Source: Acuticoccus mangrovi (GTDB taxonomy: Bacteria; Pseudomonadota; Alphaproteobacteria; Rhizobiales; Amorphaceae). From it: DNA of 64,000 nt. Position 1 is the first letter of the stretch. Every line of letters begins with the position of its first letter. Below, one piece after another: positions 31,991 to 40,239 of this stretch. The position numbers and the translations under genes were made by a program. The stretch covers positions 434,001-498,000 of the forward strand of contig NZ_JAEKJA010000007.1 of assembly GCF_016411865.1 (NCBI RefSeq), read 5' to 3'. The notes beneath the pieces are model-generated. The model was not told the DNA's origin. It ran no database searches and was given only the letters and a program-made list of their open reading frames with translations.

Positions 31991-34665
31991 AGCTCTATCG
32001 CCTCGCGATCGTCGTCATCATCGTTGCCTTCACGGGCATCGCTGCGCTCGCGGGCCTCGGCTGGGTCACCTATGTCGAGGCACGCAAGAGTCAGGTGGTG
32101 CTCACCGAGCTCGTCGATCTGAAGAGCGACATCGACGCCTTCTCCGTCGCCGCCGACAGCCTGCTCCTCTACGAGACCGACGGTGCGCTTCTCGGTGCCG
32201 TGATCGCCGATGGGGAAGGGATCGTCCGCCGTCTCGACGCGGTCGCCGCCGTCGCCCCCGAGGCGCACAAGGCGGCGCAGCGGGTCGAGCCGATGCTGCT
32301 GCTGCTGACCGAGTTCGGCCGGGGGCTGCCGGAGGCCTCCGACGCGGGCGGTGCCAACGATCCCGCGGGGCCGCTCGCGATTCCGATGCGTGCGCGATCG
32401 CTGATCAGCCAGATGGCCAATCTCGGCATCGCGCTCGACATCGCCATGGACCGTGCGCACAGCTACCAGCGCCAGGTGATCGACAAGGCGCTGGCGCGTC
32501 TCATCGCCATCTTGGCGATTGCCGGCGGCGGCCTCGGCCTTCTGGTGGTTGCGGGCTTCGCCATGAGCTTCCGCGTGATCGCGGTGCCGCTGCGGCAGAT
32601 GACGCGGGTGATCGCCCGCATCGAGAGCGGCGAGCCCGAGGCGCGCATGCGCGGCGGCGGCTTCAGCGAGCTCCACGACCTCGCCAACGCGTTCAACCGG
32701 CTGGTGGAGCGCGAGCACACCGCCAAGGCGCAGCTGGTCGCCTCCCAGCAGGACCTTGCCGACCGCGCTCGTCTCCTCGCCGAATCGCAGCGCATCGCGC
32801 ACATCTGCAGCTGGCAGCGCGATCTCAGAACCCAGGAGGTGAAGTGGACCGAGGAGGCGCGCGAGATCCTCGGCATCGACACTACCTACGTCGACGGCGA
32901 AGGCACGGTGTTCATCGACCTCGTCCACCCGGACGACCGGGCGGCCTTCATGGCGGCGCGCGAGGCGTCCTATTGCGGAGACGGGCCGACGGCGATCAAG
33001 CACCGCATTATCCGGCCCGACGGCGAGCTGCGCTTCTGCGTCACGCGGTCGGTGGCGAAGGTGGAGGAGAACGGCCGGGCGGTGGTGATGGCCGGCACGC
33101 TGCAGGACGTGACCGATCAGGAGATCGCCGAGCGGGCCGACGCCGAGCAGCGCCGCATCCTGGAGATGGCCGGCCGCATCGCCCGGTTCGGCGGCTGGAC
33201 GGTGGATGTCGGCACGTGGCGGGTGACGTGGTCGCGCGAGATGTGCGCCCTCCACGGCCTGCCGGAGGGGGCGACGCCGACGCTGCAGCAGGTGCTCGCC
33301 TTCATCGTGGCCGAGGACCGGGAAAAGATGACGCGGGCCATGATGGCCTGCATCAACCAGGGCACGCCCTACGACGAGGAATGCCGCGTCGAGAACGCCC
33401 AGGGCAACGTCCTGTGGGTGCGCACCGTCGGTGAGGCGGTGCGGGACGAGAACGGCAACATCGTCAAGCTCGCCGGCGCGTTACAGGACCTGACGACCCA
33501 GAAGAACGTGGAGGAGATGCTCCGCCACACCCAGCGCCTCGAGGCGGTGGGTAAGCTGACGGGCGGCGTCGCGCACGACTTCAACAACATGCTGACGGTG
33601 ATCATCGGCGCGGCGCAGATCATGGTGGATCGGGTGTCGAACGATCCGATGCTGAGCAAACTCGCCGACATGACGCTGACGGCGGCCAACCGTGGGGCGA
33701 AGCTGACGAGCCGGCTCCTCGCGGTGGCGCAGCGCCAGACGCTGGCGCCGAAGCCGACCGACCTCGTCGGCCTGCTCCTCGGCATGGAGAACCTGCTCCG
33801 GCGGGCGATCGGCGAGGACATCGAGCTCGAGATCAACTCGCCGGCGAACCTGTCGCGGGCGATGATCGATCCGAACGAGCTCGAGAACGCCATCCTCAAC
33901 CTGTGCATCAATGCGCGCGACGCGATGCCGGACGGCGGGGTGCTGCGGATCGACGTGGAGGAGTGCTGGCTCGGCGAGAGCATGACGCGCAAGAACGGCA
34001 GCGTCTTGCCCGGCACCTACGTGATGGTGTCGATCTCCGACACCGGCCACGGCATGGACCAGGCGACGGTGAGCCGCTGCTTCGAGCCCTTCTTCACGAC
34101 CAAGGAGGAGGGGCGCGGCTCCGGCCTCGGCCTGTCCATGGTGTTCGGCTTCGTGAAGCAGTCGAACGGCCACATCGAGCTCGATTCGGAGGTCGGGGTC
34201 GGGACCACCATCAAGCTCTACCTGCCGGTGGTGACCGGCGACGTCGAGCTCGAGGAGGAGCCGGAGGATCTCGGCACCGCCGAATCGGGCAACGAGTTCG
34301 TGCTGGTGGTGGAGGACGACGACCTCGTAGCCGCCTCGCTGGAGAGCAAGCTGGAGCGGCTGAACTATCGCGTGGAGGTGGCCCGCAACGGCCCCGAGGC
34401 GATGCGCATCCTGCGCCAGCATCCCGACATCGACCTCCTGTTGACCGACATCGTCATGCCGGGCGGCATGAACGGGCGTCGTCTCGCCAAGGAGGCGGGC
34501 CAGCTGCGACCGGGGCTCAGCGTCGTTCTGATGTCCGGTTATTCGGACCAGCTCACCGCCACCGAAGGGGCGGAAGGGCCGAAGATCCTGCTGCGCAAAC
34601 CGTTCACACGCGAACAGCTCGCGGCGGCCCTCCGCCGGGCTCTCGAGACGGCCGACACCGTCTGA
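31987..34665 (+). CDS. membrane hybrid histidine kinase (HAMP, two PAS, kinase, receiver)
   Basis: This 892-residue kinase starts at GTG 31987, overlapping the binding-protein stop. Order: a membrane helix at about residues 4-26, a periplasmic loop of about 140 residues, a second helix near 168-195, HAMP, two PAS domains (about 265-370 and 385-505), a HisKA dimerisation helix with KLTGGVAHDFNNMLTVI (His530), an ATPase with ENAILNLCINARDAM and SDTGHGMD, and a C-terminal receiver with the phosphoacceptor in LLLTDIVMPGG (Asp821). The periplasmic loop is the likely docking site for the binding protein. No separate response regulator lies nearby, so the phosphate must pass to a distant partner or the receiver acts as a sink. 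Confidence 0.92.
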   Translation: MKLYRLAIVVIIVAFTGIAALAGLGWVTYVEARKSQVVLTELVDLKSDIDAFSVAADSLLLYETDGALLGAVIADGEGIVRRLDAVAAVAPEAHKAAQRVEPMLLLLTEFGRGLPEASDAGGANDPAGPLAIPMRARSLISQMANLGIALDIAMDRAHSYQRQVIDKALARLIAILAIAGGGLGLLVVAGFAMSFRVIAVPLRQMTRVIARIESGEPEARMRGGGFSELHDLANAFNRLVEREHTAKAQLVASQQDLADRARLLAESQRIAHICSWQRDLRTQEVKWTEEAREILGIDTTYVDGEGTVFIDLVHPDDRAAFMAAREASYCGDGPTAIKHRIIRPDGELRFCVTRSVAKVEENGRAVVMAGTLQDVTDQEIAERADAEQRRILEMAGRIARFGGWTVDVGTWRVTWSREMCALHGLPEGATPTLQQVLAFIVAEDREKMTRAMMACINQGTPYDEECRVENAQGNVLWVRTVGEAVRDENGNIVKLAGALQDLTTQKNVEEMLRHTQRLEAVGKLTGGVAHDFNNMLTVIIGAAQIMVDRVSNDPMLSKLADMTLTAANRGAKLTSRLLAVAQRQTLAPKPTDLVGLLLGMENLLRRAIGEDIELEINSPANLSRAMIDPNELENAILNLCINARDAMPDGGVLRIDVEECWLGESMTRKNGSVLPGTYVMVSISDTGHGMDQATVSRCFEPFFTTKEEGRGSGLGLSMVFGFVKQSNGHIELDSEVGVGTTIKLYLPVVTGDVELEEEPEDLGTAESGNEFVLVVEDDDLVAASLESKLERLNYRVEVARNGPEAMRILRQHPDIDLLLTDIVMPGGMNGRRLAKEAGQLRPGLSVVLMSGYSDQLTATEGAEGPKILLRKPFTREQLAAALRRALETADTV

Positions 34666-35148
34666 CGACGGGTGCCGCAGGGCCGAGATATCGGCGCTGC
34701 GAGACGGCCGTCCCACCCCTCCAATACTCGACCGATCATGAGGCGGCGCCGCATTCTCGCCACGGTCTGCGCTGGAATGGGACGATTCGGAGACTTGCGC
34801 TTAGGAATTGCTTATAGGATCTCGCTATAGGGTGAATTGTTAAGAAATTGTTGTCTTTGTGTAATTGGAGCGCTATTCTTCCAAGGAAAGTAACGTGACG
34901 CTTTTTGGTCATATATTGCATAAAGCCGGCGGGGTTGATTGATCGCTTTCGGGCTCCGAGGGGTTGCGTTGCAGAAAAGTGCTGAATATCAGGGGTCCAC
35001 GTCATATTGACGCCTTGGCCCAATTGCCTGCATATGAGGGTTGAGACATAGCGGCGTGAGGGCCGTGCTCTGTCGCACAGCGGTGACAGCGTTCACAGCG
35101 TCTTTAATGACTAAGAATGTTTGCTTAAAAAATAGCCCTCACGGAAAG
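34666..35148. promoter_or_regulatory. AT-rich gap upstream of the KaiB-kinase operon
   Basis: This 483-base gap has an unusually AT-rich stretch from about 34795 to 35140. The motif GGAGACTTGCGC lies at 34789-34800. A leftward reading frame (34736-35023) gives an unconvincing peptide. I see no gene; promoter and regulatory DNA is the best description. Confidence 0.4.
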
Positions 35149-35457
35149 ATGGAGCGTCGCTTGGAAATCGTTCTCTATGTCTTTGGCGATGCCCCCAATT
35201 CGTCACGTGCGAGACGAAATCTCGCCGCATTTTGCCATGCCAATCCAGCCATGACACAGCGCTTCGAAGTGGTCGATCTGATCACCGAGCCCGAGCGCGG
35301 CGTGACGGATCGGGTGGTGGTGACGCCTCATGTCGTGGTCAAGTCCGCTTCAATGGTCCGTCATATTATCGGAGACCTCTCCGATACGACCGCGCTTGCC
35401 GAGGCATGCGCCGGCGTGGTGGCAACTCAGTCGGTAGATGACGCAAAGGCAGGGTAA
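35149..35457 (+). CDS. KaiB-like thioredoxin-fold protein
   Basis: This 102-residue protein matches the KaiB family along its length: LEIVLYVFGDAPNSSRARRN, an EVVDLITEPE strand, VVVTPHVVVK and RHIIGDLSDTTALAEA. KaiB proteins change fold and bind KaiC in the cyanobacterial clock; the same domain is the N-terminal sensor of kinase SasA, and many bacteria have KaiB-like proteins of unknown role. No KaiC is in the window. The last 20 bases overlap the start of the six-PAS kinase, so the two are probably made together. The ribosome site before ATG 35149 is weak (GGAAAG). A direct physical partnership with the kinase is inferred. Confidence 0.82.
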   Translation: MERRLEIVLYVFGDAPNSSRARRNLAAFCHANPAMTQRFEVVDLITEPERGVTDRVVVTPHVVVKSASMVRHIIGDLSDTTALAEACAGVVATQSVDDAKAG

Positions 35458-38400
35458 TCCTTCCGAGCAGGACGAACGGGCGGCCAAAGGCGATGGCGAG
35501 ACGCTCAACGAGCTGATCGCGCAGCTCGAGGCGTTGACGACGCGGATCGAAGCGATGGGCGGCGGCGGCGTCGACGCCATCGTCGGTCAGAGCGGTTCGA
35601 TCTATCTCGGCCACGCCGCCCGATCGCACTTCGTGCAGCAGGCGAACCTGTTGCGGCCGATCTTTCGCAGCGCCGCCACCGGCATGGTGCTGCTCGATCC
35701 GCAAAAGGCGATCGTGTCCGCCAATCCCGCCTTCTGCGAGATGCTGCGCGCCCCCGAGGACAAGGTGGCCGGCCTCGCCTTTCTCGACCTCATCATGGAG
35801 GCGCCGGGCAGCGAGGCCGATCCCTTTGCCGAGCTCAACGCGACGCGAACGACGAGCCGCATCTTCGAAGCGCTGCTGCGCGGTCTCAACGGCCGCTTCA
35901 TCGCGACCCGCATCAGCGCCTCCGCCGACCGCGACGGCGACGGCGAGGTGCTCGGCTACGTCGCCATCGTGGAGAACATCACGCCGCAGAAGCTCGCCGA
36001 GGCGGAGCGTTCGCGCATCGCCCAGTTGGAGCGCGCCGCCCGCCAGGAGGCGGCGATCAAGGGCATCCAGTTCAACACCCTCTTCGAGGCTCTACCCGGG
36101 CTCTATTTCGTGTGCACCAGCGACCTCGTGGTGGTCGGCGCGAGCGACGCCTTCGTCGAGGCGATCGGCGTGGAGCGGGGCGACTTCGTGGGGCGCGAGC
36201 TGTTCGACGCGCTGCCGCCGGAGCCGTTCGGCTACTCGCCCGCGACGGCGGCCCTCTTGCGCACCTCGCTCGAAAAGGTCCGCGCCACCGGCCGGCCGGA
36301 CCCGATGCCGCTGCAGCAGCGGGTGATTCCGGGGGCGGCCGGCGAGGACGGCGACACGCGCTACTGGGAGCCGCTCAACTCGCCCGTCTTCGGCATCGGC
36401 GGCAAGGTCGAGTTCATCATCCACCGGGCCGACGACATCACCGACACGCGCCGTCGCGAGGAGGCGCTGGAGCGCTCGGTGCGGGCCGTCAGCCAGAGCG
36501 AGGAACGCTTTCGCCAGCTCGCCAACGCGCTGCCCCAGAAGGTGTGGGTCGCCGATGCGGGCGGTGGGCTGCAGTTCGCAAGCCACCGCCTCGTCAACTT
36601 CATCGGCGAACCCAACGTCCTCGAGCACGAGCAGCTCTTCGACGGCGTGGTCCATCCGGAAGAGGCCGAGGGCTTCGCTCTTTTGTGGTCCGAATCGCTC
36701 GCCACCGGCATCCCCTTCGCCACCGACTTCCGCATGCGGCGGGGGTCGGACGGCATGTATCGCTGGCAGCACGCGACGGCGGTGCCGATCCGCAACGAGG
36801 CGGGCGGGGTGGTCGAGTGGTACGGCACGCTCAACGACGTGCACGACCTCAAGATCGCCGAGGCCAATGCGCGCCGCCTCGCCCAGCAGCTCGACGGCAC
36901 GCTGCGCAGCATCACCGACGGGGTGATCACCTGGGACCGGGCGTGGCGCTACACCTTCGTCAATGCCGAGGCCGAGCGCCTCGTGCGCCGCAATCAGGAC
37001 GAGCTTCTCGGCCATTGCCTGTGGGACGAGTTCCCCGAGCTGATCGGCACCGAGCTCGACTACAACTTCCGCCGCGCGGTCGACGAGATGGCCTCGCGCC
37101 GCTTCACCTACGCCTCGCCGGTGATGCGCAAATGGGTCACGGTGTCGATCTTCCCGTTCGCCGACGGGGTGACGGTGATCTTCCGCGACGTGGAGCGCGA
37201 GAGGGTGCGCGAGCAGCGCCTGCGCCTCCTCGAGGCGGCGGTGTCCCAGCTCAACGACATCGTCCTCATCACCGAGGCCTATCCGCTCGACCCGCCCGGC
37301 CCGCGCATCGTTTTCCTCAACGAGGCGTTTCAGGCGAACACGGGATATACGATGGCCGAAGCCATCGGGTCGACGCCGCGCCTTCTCCAGGGGCCGGGCA
37401 CCAACCGCGCCGAAACGCGGCGGATCCGCGAGGCGCTGGTGCGCCGCGAGCCGGTGCGCGCCGAGCTCCTCAACTACAAGAAGGGCGGCGACCCGTTCTG
37501 GCTCGAGCTCGACATTCTGCCCCTCTTCGACACCTCCGGCGACGTGACCCACTTCGTGTCGGTGATGCGCGACGTGACCTCCCGCAAGCGGCAGCAGTCG
37601 CTGATGACGTGGCAGGCGGAAATGCTCGACAAGTCCGCCGACGCGATCATCGTGCGCGACACCGCCAACGTCGTGACCTACTGGAACCGCACGGCCGAGC
37701 GGGTCTACGGCTTCTCGGCGGAGGAGGCGATCGGGCGGCACATTTCCGACCTCATCGACCACAATCCGGTGGCGCTGCGGGCGGCGATGCGCGAGACGAT
37801 CGAAACCGGCCACTGGGTCGGGCGGATGGACAAATACCGCAAGGACGGCTCGGTGCTGACGGTGCAGGCCAACTGGTCGCTGATCCCGGCGAGCGACGAG
37901 CGCGACGCGGCGATCCTGACGATCAACACCGACATCTCCGAGAAGGTGCGCCTGGAGCAGCAGATCGCCCAGAGCGCGCGGCTCGATTCGCTCGGCAAGC
38001 TGACCGGTGGCATCGCTCACGACCTCAACAATCTCCTCACCATCATGGTGGGCAGCACCGACCTGCTCCTCAAGAAGGCGGTCGACCGGCCCGACCTCAT
38101 GACGCTCCTCACCATGTCGCGCTCGGCGGCGGAGCGCGGGTCGGATCTCGTGCAGCGCCTGTTGTCGTTCGCCCGGCGTCAGCCGCTCGACCCGCGCCCC
38201 ACCGACGTCAACACCCTCATCACCAACTTCGAGCCGCTGCTGCGGCGGGCGATCGGCGAGAATATCGAGGTCGAGATCGTGATGCCGGGCGAGGTCTGGC
38301 TCGCCGAGGTCGACCCCGGGCAGCTCGAGAACGCCATCCTCAACCTGTGCATCAACGCCCGCGACGCGATGCAACCCGACGGCGGCCACCTCACCATCGA

Positions 38401-39115
38401 GACCAGCAACGTCGTGCTCGACGAGGACTATGTGAACCGCACAGTGGAGGTGGAGGCGGGCGACTACGTGCTCGTGAGCGTGACCGACACCGGCCACGGC
38501 ATGGACGCGGCGACGCTCGACCGGGTGTTCGAGCCCTTCTTCACCACCAAGTCGGCGGGCTCGAGCAGCGGCCTCGGCCTCTCGATGGTCTACGGCTTCG
38601 TCAAGCAGTCGGGCGGCCATATCGCCGTCTATTCGGAGGAAGGGCAGGGCACCAGCGTCCGCCTGTTCCTGCCGCGCTCGGTGTCGACGTCCGACCCCAT
38701 CGACGAGCCGACCCGGCGCGGCGAGATCGTCGGCGGCGACGAGGTGGTGCTTCTCGTCGAGGACGACGACATGGTGCGCGACCACGCGACCGATCTCCTC
38801 AAGGGGCTCGGCTACACCGTGATCGCTGCGGAGAGCGGACCGAGCGCGATGATCATGCTGCGCGACCACCCGGAGGTGGAGCTGCTCTTCACCGATGTGG
38901 TGATGCCCGGCGGCATGAACGGGAAGCAGCTCGCCGAGGCCGCGCGCGAGATGCGCCCCGACCTGCCGGTGCTCTACACTTCCGGCTACACCGACCACAC
39001 GATCATCGCCCATGGGCGGCTGGAGCCCGGCGTCGTTCTCCTGAGCAAGCCCTACCGCCTCGCCGATCTCGCCAGCAAGCTGCGCCAGGCGCTGGAGGAC
39101 GGCGGCACGCCCTGA
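35438..39115 (+). CDS. soluble hybrid histidine kinase with six PAS domains
   Basis: This 1225-residue protein has no membrane segment. A short coiled coil (about 18-42) is followed by PAS-type domains at roughly 70-185, 210-335, 350-475, 485-590, 600-715 and 720-840. A HisKA helix follows with KLTGGIAHDLNNLLTIM (His861), an ATPase domain with NAILNLCINARDAM and TDTGHGMD, and a receiver with FTDVVMPGG (Asp1153). The fifth PAS is LOV-like (LLNYKKGGDPFW, HFVSVMRDVT) but reads GSTPRLLQ where photoactive LOV domains have GxNCRFLQ. The kinase, ATPase and receiver parts closely resemble those of the preceding hybrid kinase, so the cores are probably paralogous. It overlaps the KaiB-like gene by 20 bases. 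Confidence 0.92.
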   Translation: MTQRQGNPSEQDERAAKGDGETLNELIAQLEALTTRIEAMGGGGVDAIVGQSGSIYLGHAARSHFVQQANLLRPIFRSAATGMVLLDPQKAIVSANPAFCEMLRAPEDKVAGLAFLDLIMEAPGSEADPFAELNATRTTSRIFEALLRGLNGRFIATRISASADRDGDGEVLGYVAIVENITPQKLAEAERSRIAQLERAARQEAAIKGIQFNTLFEALPGLYFVCTSDLVVVGASDAFVEAIGVERGDFVGRELFDALPPEPFGYSPATAALLRTSLEKVRATGRPDPMPLQQRVIPGAAGEDGDTRYWEPLNSPVFGIGGKVEFIIHRADDITDTRRREEALERSVRAVSQSEERFRQLANALPQKVWVADAGGGLQFASHRLVNFIGEPNVLEHEQLFDGVVHPEEAEGFALLWSESLATGIPFATDFRMRRGSDGMYRWQHATAVPIRNEAGGVVEWYGTLNDVHDLKIAEANARRLAQQLDGTLRSITDGVITWDRAWRYTFVNAEAERLVRRNQDELLGHCLWDEFPELIGTELDYNFRRAVDEMASRRFTYASPVMRKWVTVSIFPFADGVTVIFRDVERERVREQRLRLLEAAVSQLNDIVLITEAYPLDPPGPRIVFLNEAFQANTGYTMAEAIGSTPRLLQGPGTNRAETRRIREALVRREPVRAELLNYKKGGDPFWLELDILPLFDTSGDVTHFVSVMRDVTSRKRQQSLMTWQAEMLDKSADAIIVRDTANVVTYWNRTAERVYGFSAEEAIGRHISDLIDHNPVALRAAMRETIETGHWVGRMDKYRKDGSVLTVQANWSLIPASDERDAAILTINTDISEKVRLEQQIAQSARLDSLGKLTGGIAHDLNNLLTIMVGSTDLLLKKAVDRPDLMTLLTMSRSAAERGSDLVQRLLSFARRQPLDPRPTDVNTLITNFEPLLRRAIGENIEVEIVMPGEVWLAEVDPGQLENAILNLCINARDAMQPDGGHLTIETSNVVLDEDYVNRTVEVEAGDYVLVSVTDTGHGMDAATLDRVFEPFFTTKSAGSSSGLGLSMVYGFVKQSGGHIAVYSEEGQGTSVRLFLPRSVSTSDPIDEPTRRGEIVGGDEVVLLVEDDDMVRDHATDLLKGLGYTVIAAESGPSAMIMLRDHPEVELLFTDVVMPGGMNGKQLAEAAREMRPDLPVLYTSGYTDHTIIAHGRLEPGVVLLSKPYRLADLASKLRQALEDGGTP

Positions 39116-39121
39116 CCCGCA

Positions 39122-39152
39122 TTCCGGCGAACCGCACATGTACGCGCCGGAA
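39122..39152. terminator. possible bidirectional terminator between convergent genes
   Basis: TTCCGGCG (39122-39129) and CGCCGGAA (39145-39152) form an 8-bp perfect stem with a 15-base loop in the 56-base gap between the rightward kinase and the leftward monooxygenase gene. Confidence 0.4.
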
Positions 39153-39171
39153 CGCCCGTGAAATCAGGGTT

Positions 39172-40239
39172 TTAGGGGAGAGCGGTGAAGCGGGTCAGGC
39201 GAGGGACGACGTTGTCGATGAAGTCGTCGAGGTCGGGCGCGAAGTCGGGGAAGACGAGGCAGGCGCCGGTGACGCCGGTATCAGCGAGGGCGTCGAGGTG
39301 GGCGGCGACGGTGGCATGGCTGCCCACCACCAGATGGAAGCCCATGAAGGTGCGCTGCAGCGTGGGCATCGCCGCGTGGCCGGCCCGGTGGGAGTCGTTG
39401 CCGGAGGCGCCGAGCCAGTTGGCGATCGCCTCGGTGTCGGCGCCCGCGACGTAGGCGTCGCGGCGGGCGAGGGCGGCGGCGTCGGTGTCGGCCGCGATGA
39501 CGGTCATCAGCACATAGGCGCCGACGGTGCGGCCCTCGGCGGCGGCGGCCTCGGCGATTTTGCCGGCGAGGGCGCCGAGGGCGGGGATGTCGTCCTTCAT
39601 GCGGCCGACGAAGGCGTAGTCGGCCTGGCGGGCGGTGAAGGCGATCGCCTCGTCGGACTGGCCGGCGCAGACGATCGGCAGCCGCCGCGCCGGGGTGGGC
39701 CAGGAGGTGCAGTCCTCGAGGGTGAAGAAGCGCCCCTCGTGGGACACGCGGCCGTCGGCCCAGAGGCGGGTCATCACCTCCAGATACTCCGCCGCGTAGT
39801 CGTAACGGTGGGCGTAGTAGTCGTCCTCCGCCCAGAGGCCCATCTGGGCGTACTCGAACTTGTTCCAGCCGGCGACGATGTTCACCCCGAACCGCCCCGG
39901 CGCCACGTCGTCGATGGTGGCGGCCATCTTGGCGACGACGGCGGGGTGAATGGTGCGGATCGCCACGGAGGCGAAGAGGCGCATGCGGGAGGTGGTCGCG
40001 GCGAGGGCGGCGGTGAGGGTGAACGATTCGAGCGCGTAGTCCCAGTGGCGTGACGGGCCGCCATAGCCGCGCCACTTCACCTGCGACAGGGCAAAGTCGA
40101 AGCCGGCCGCCTCGGCGCGGGCGACGATGGCACGGTTCGTCGCGAAGGTGGGCAGATTGTCGGGCGGCAGCGTCGCCCCCATCACGGTCCCGCCGGAGGT
40201 GTTAGGCAGGAAGAGGCCGAGTTCGAAGCGCGGGGCCAT
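39172..40239 (-). CDS. LLM-class flavin monooxygenase, RutA-like
   Basis: This 355-residue FMN-dependent luciferase-like monooxygenase has DNLPTFATNRAIVARAEAAG, FDFALSQVKWRGYGG, AATIDDVAPGRFGVNIVAGW, DDYYAHRYDYAAEY and IVCAGQSDEAIAF. These blocks match pyrimidine monooxygenase RutA, which opens the uracil ring, better than alkanesulfonate or dimethylsulfone monooxygenases. None of the other rut genes is nearby, so the substrate may differ. It starts directly after the stop of the GntR/UTRA regulator upstream, and both are divergent from a TRAP transporter that may bring in the substrate. A separate flavin reductase would be needed. Confidence 0.83.
   Translation of the reverse strand: MAPRFELGLFLPNTSGGTVMGATLPPDNLPTFATNRAIVARAEAAGFDFALSQVKWRGYGGPSRHWDYALESFTLTAALAATTSRMRLFASVAIRTIHPAVVAKMAATIDDVAPGRFGVNIVAGWNKFEYAQMGLWAEDDYYAHRYDYAAEYLEVMTRLWADGRVSHEGRFFTLEDCTSWPTPARRLPIVCAGQSDEAIAFTARQADYAFVGRMKDDIPALGALAGKIAEAAAAEGRTVGAYVLMTVIAADTDAAALARRDAYVAGADTEAIANWLGASGNDSHRAGHAAMPTLQRTFMGFHLVVGSHATVAAHLDALADTGVTGACLVFPDFAPDLDDFIDNVVPRLTRFTALP

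Noticed and set aside
34736-35023. A 95-codon leftward frame in the AT-rich gap
   Set aside because: The peptide has no recognisable pattern or ribosome site; kept as non-coding upstream DNA.
36112-40053. A 1313-codon plus-strand frame overlapping the six-PAS kinase
   Set aside because: Arg/Pro/Ala-rich shadow frame; the kinase in the other frame has all expected motifs.
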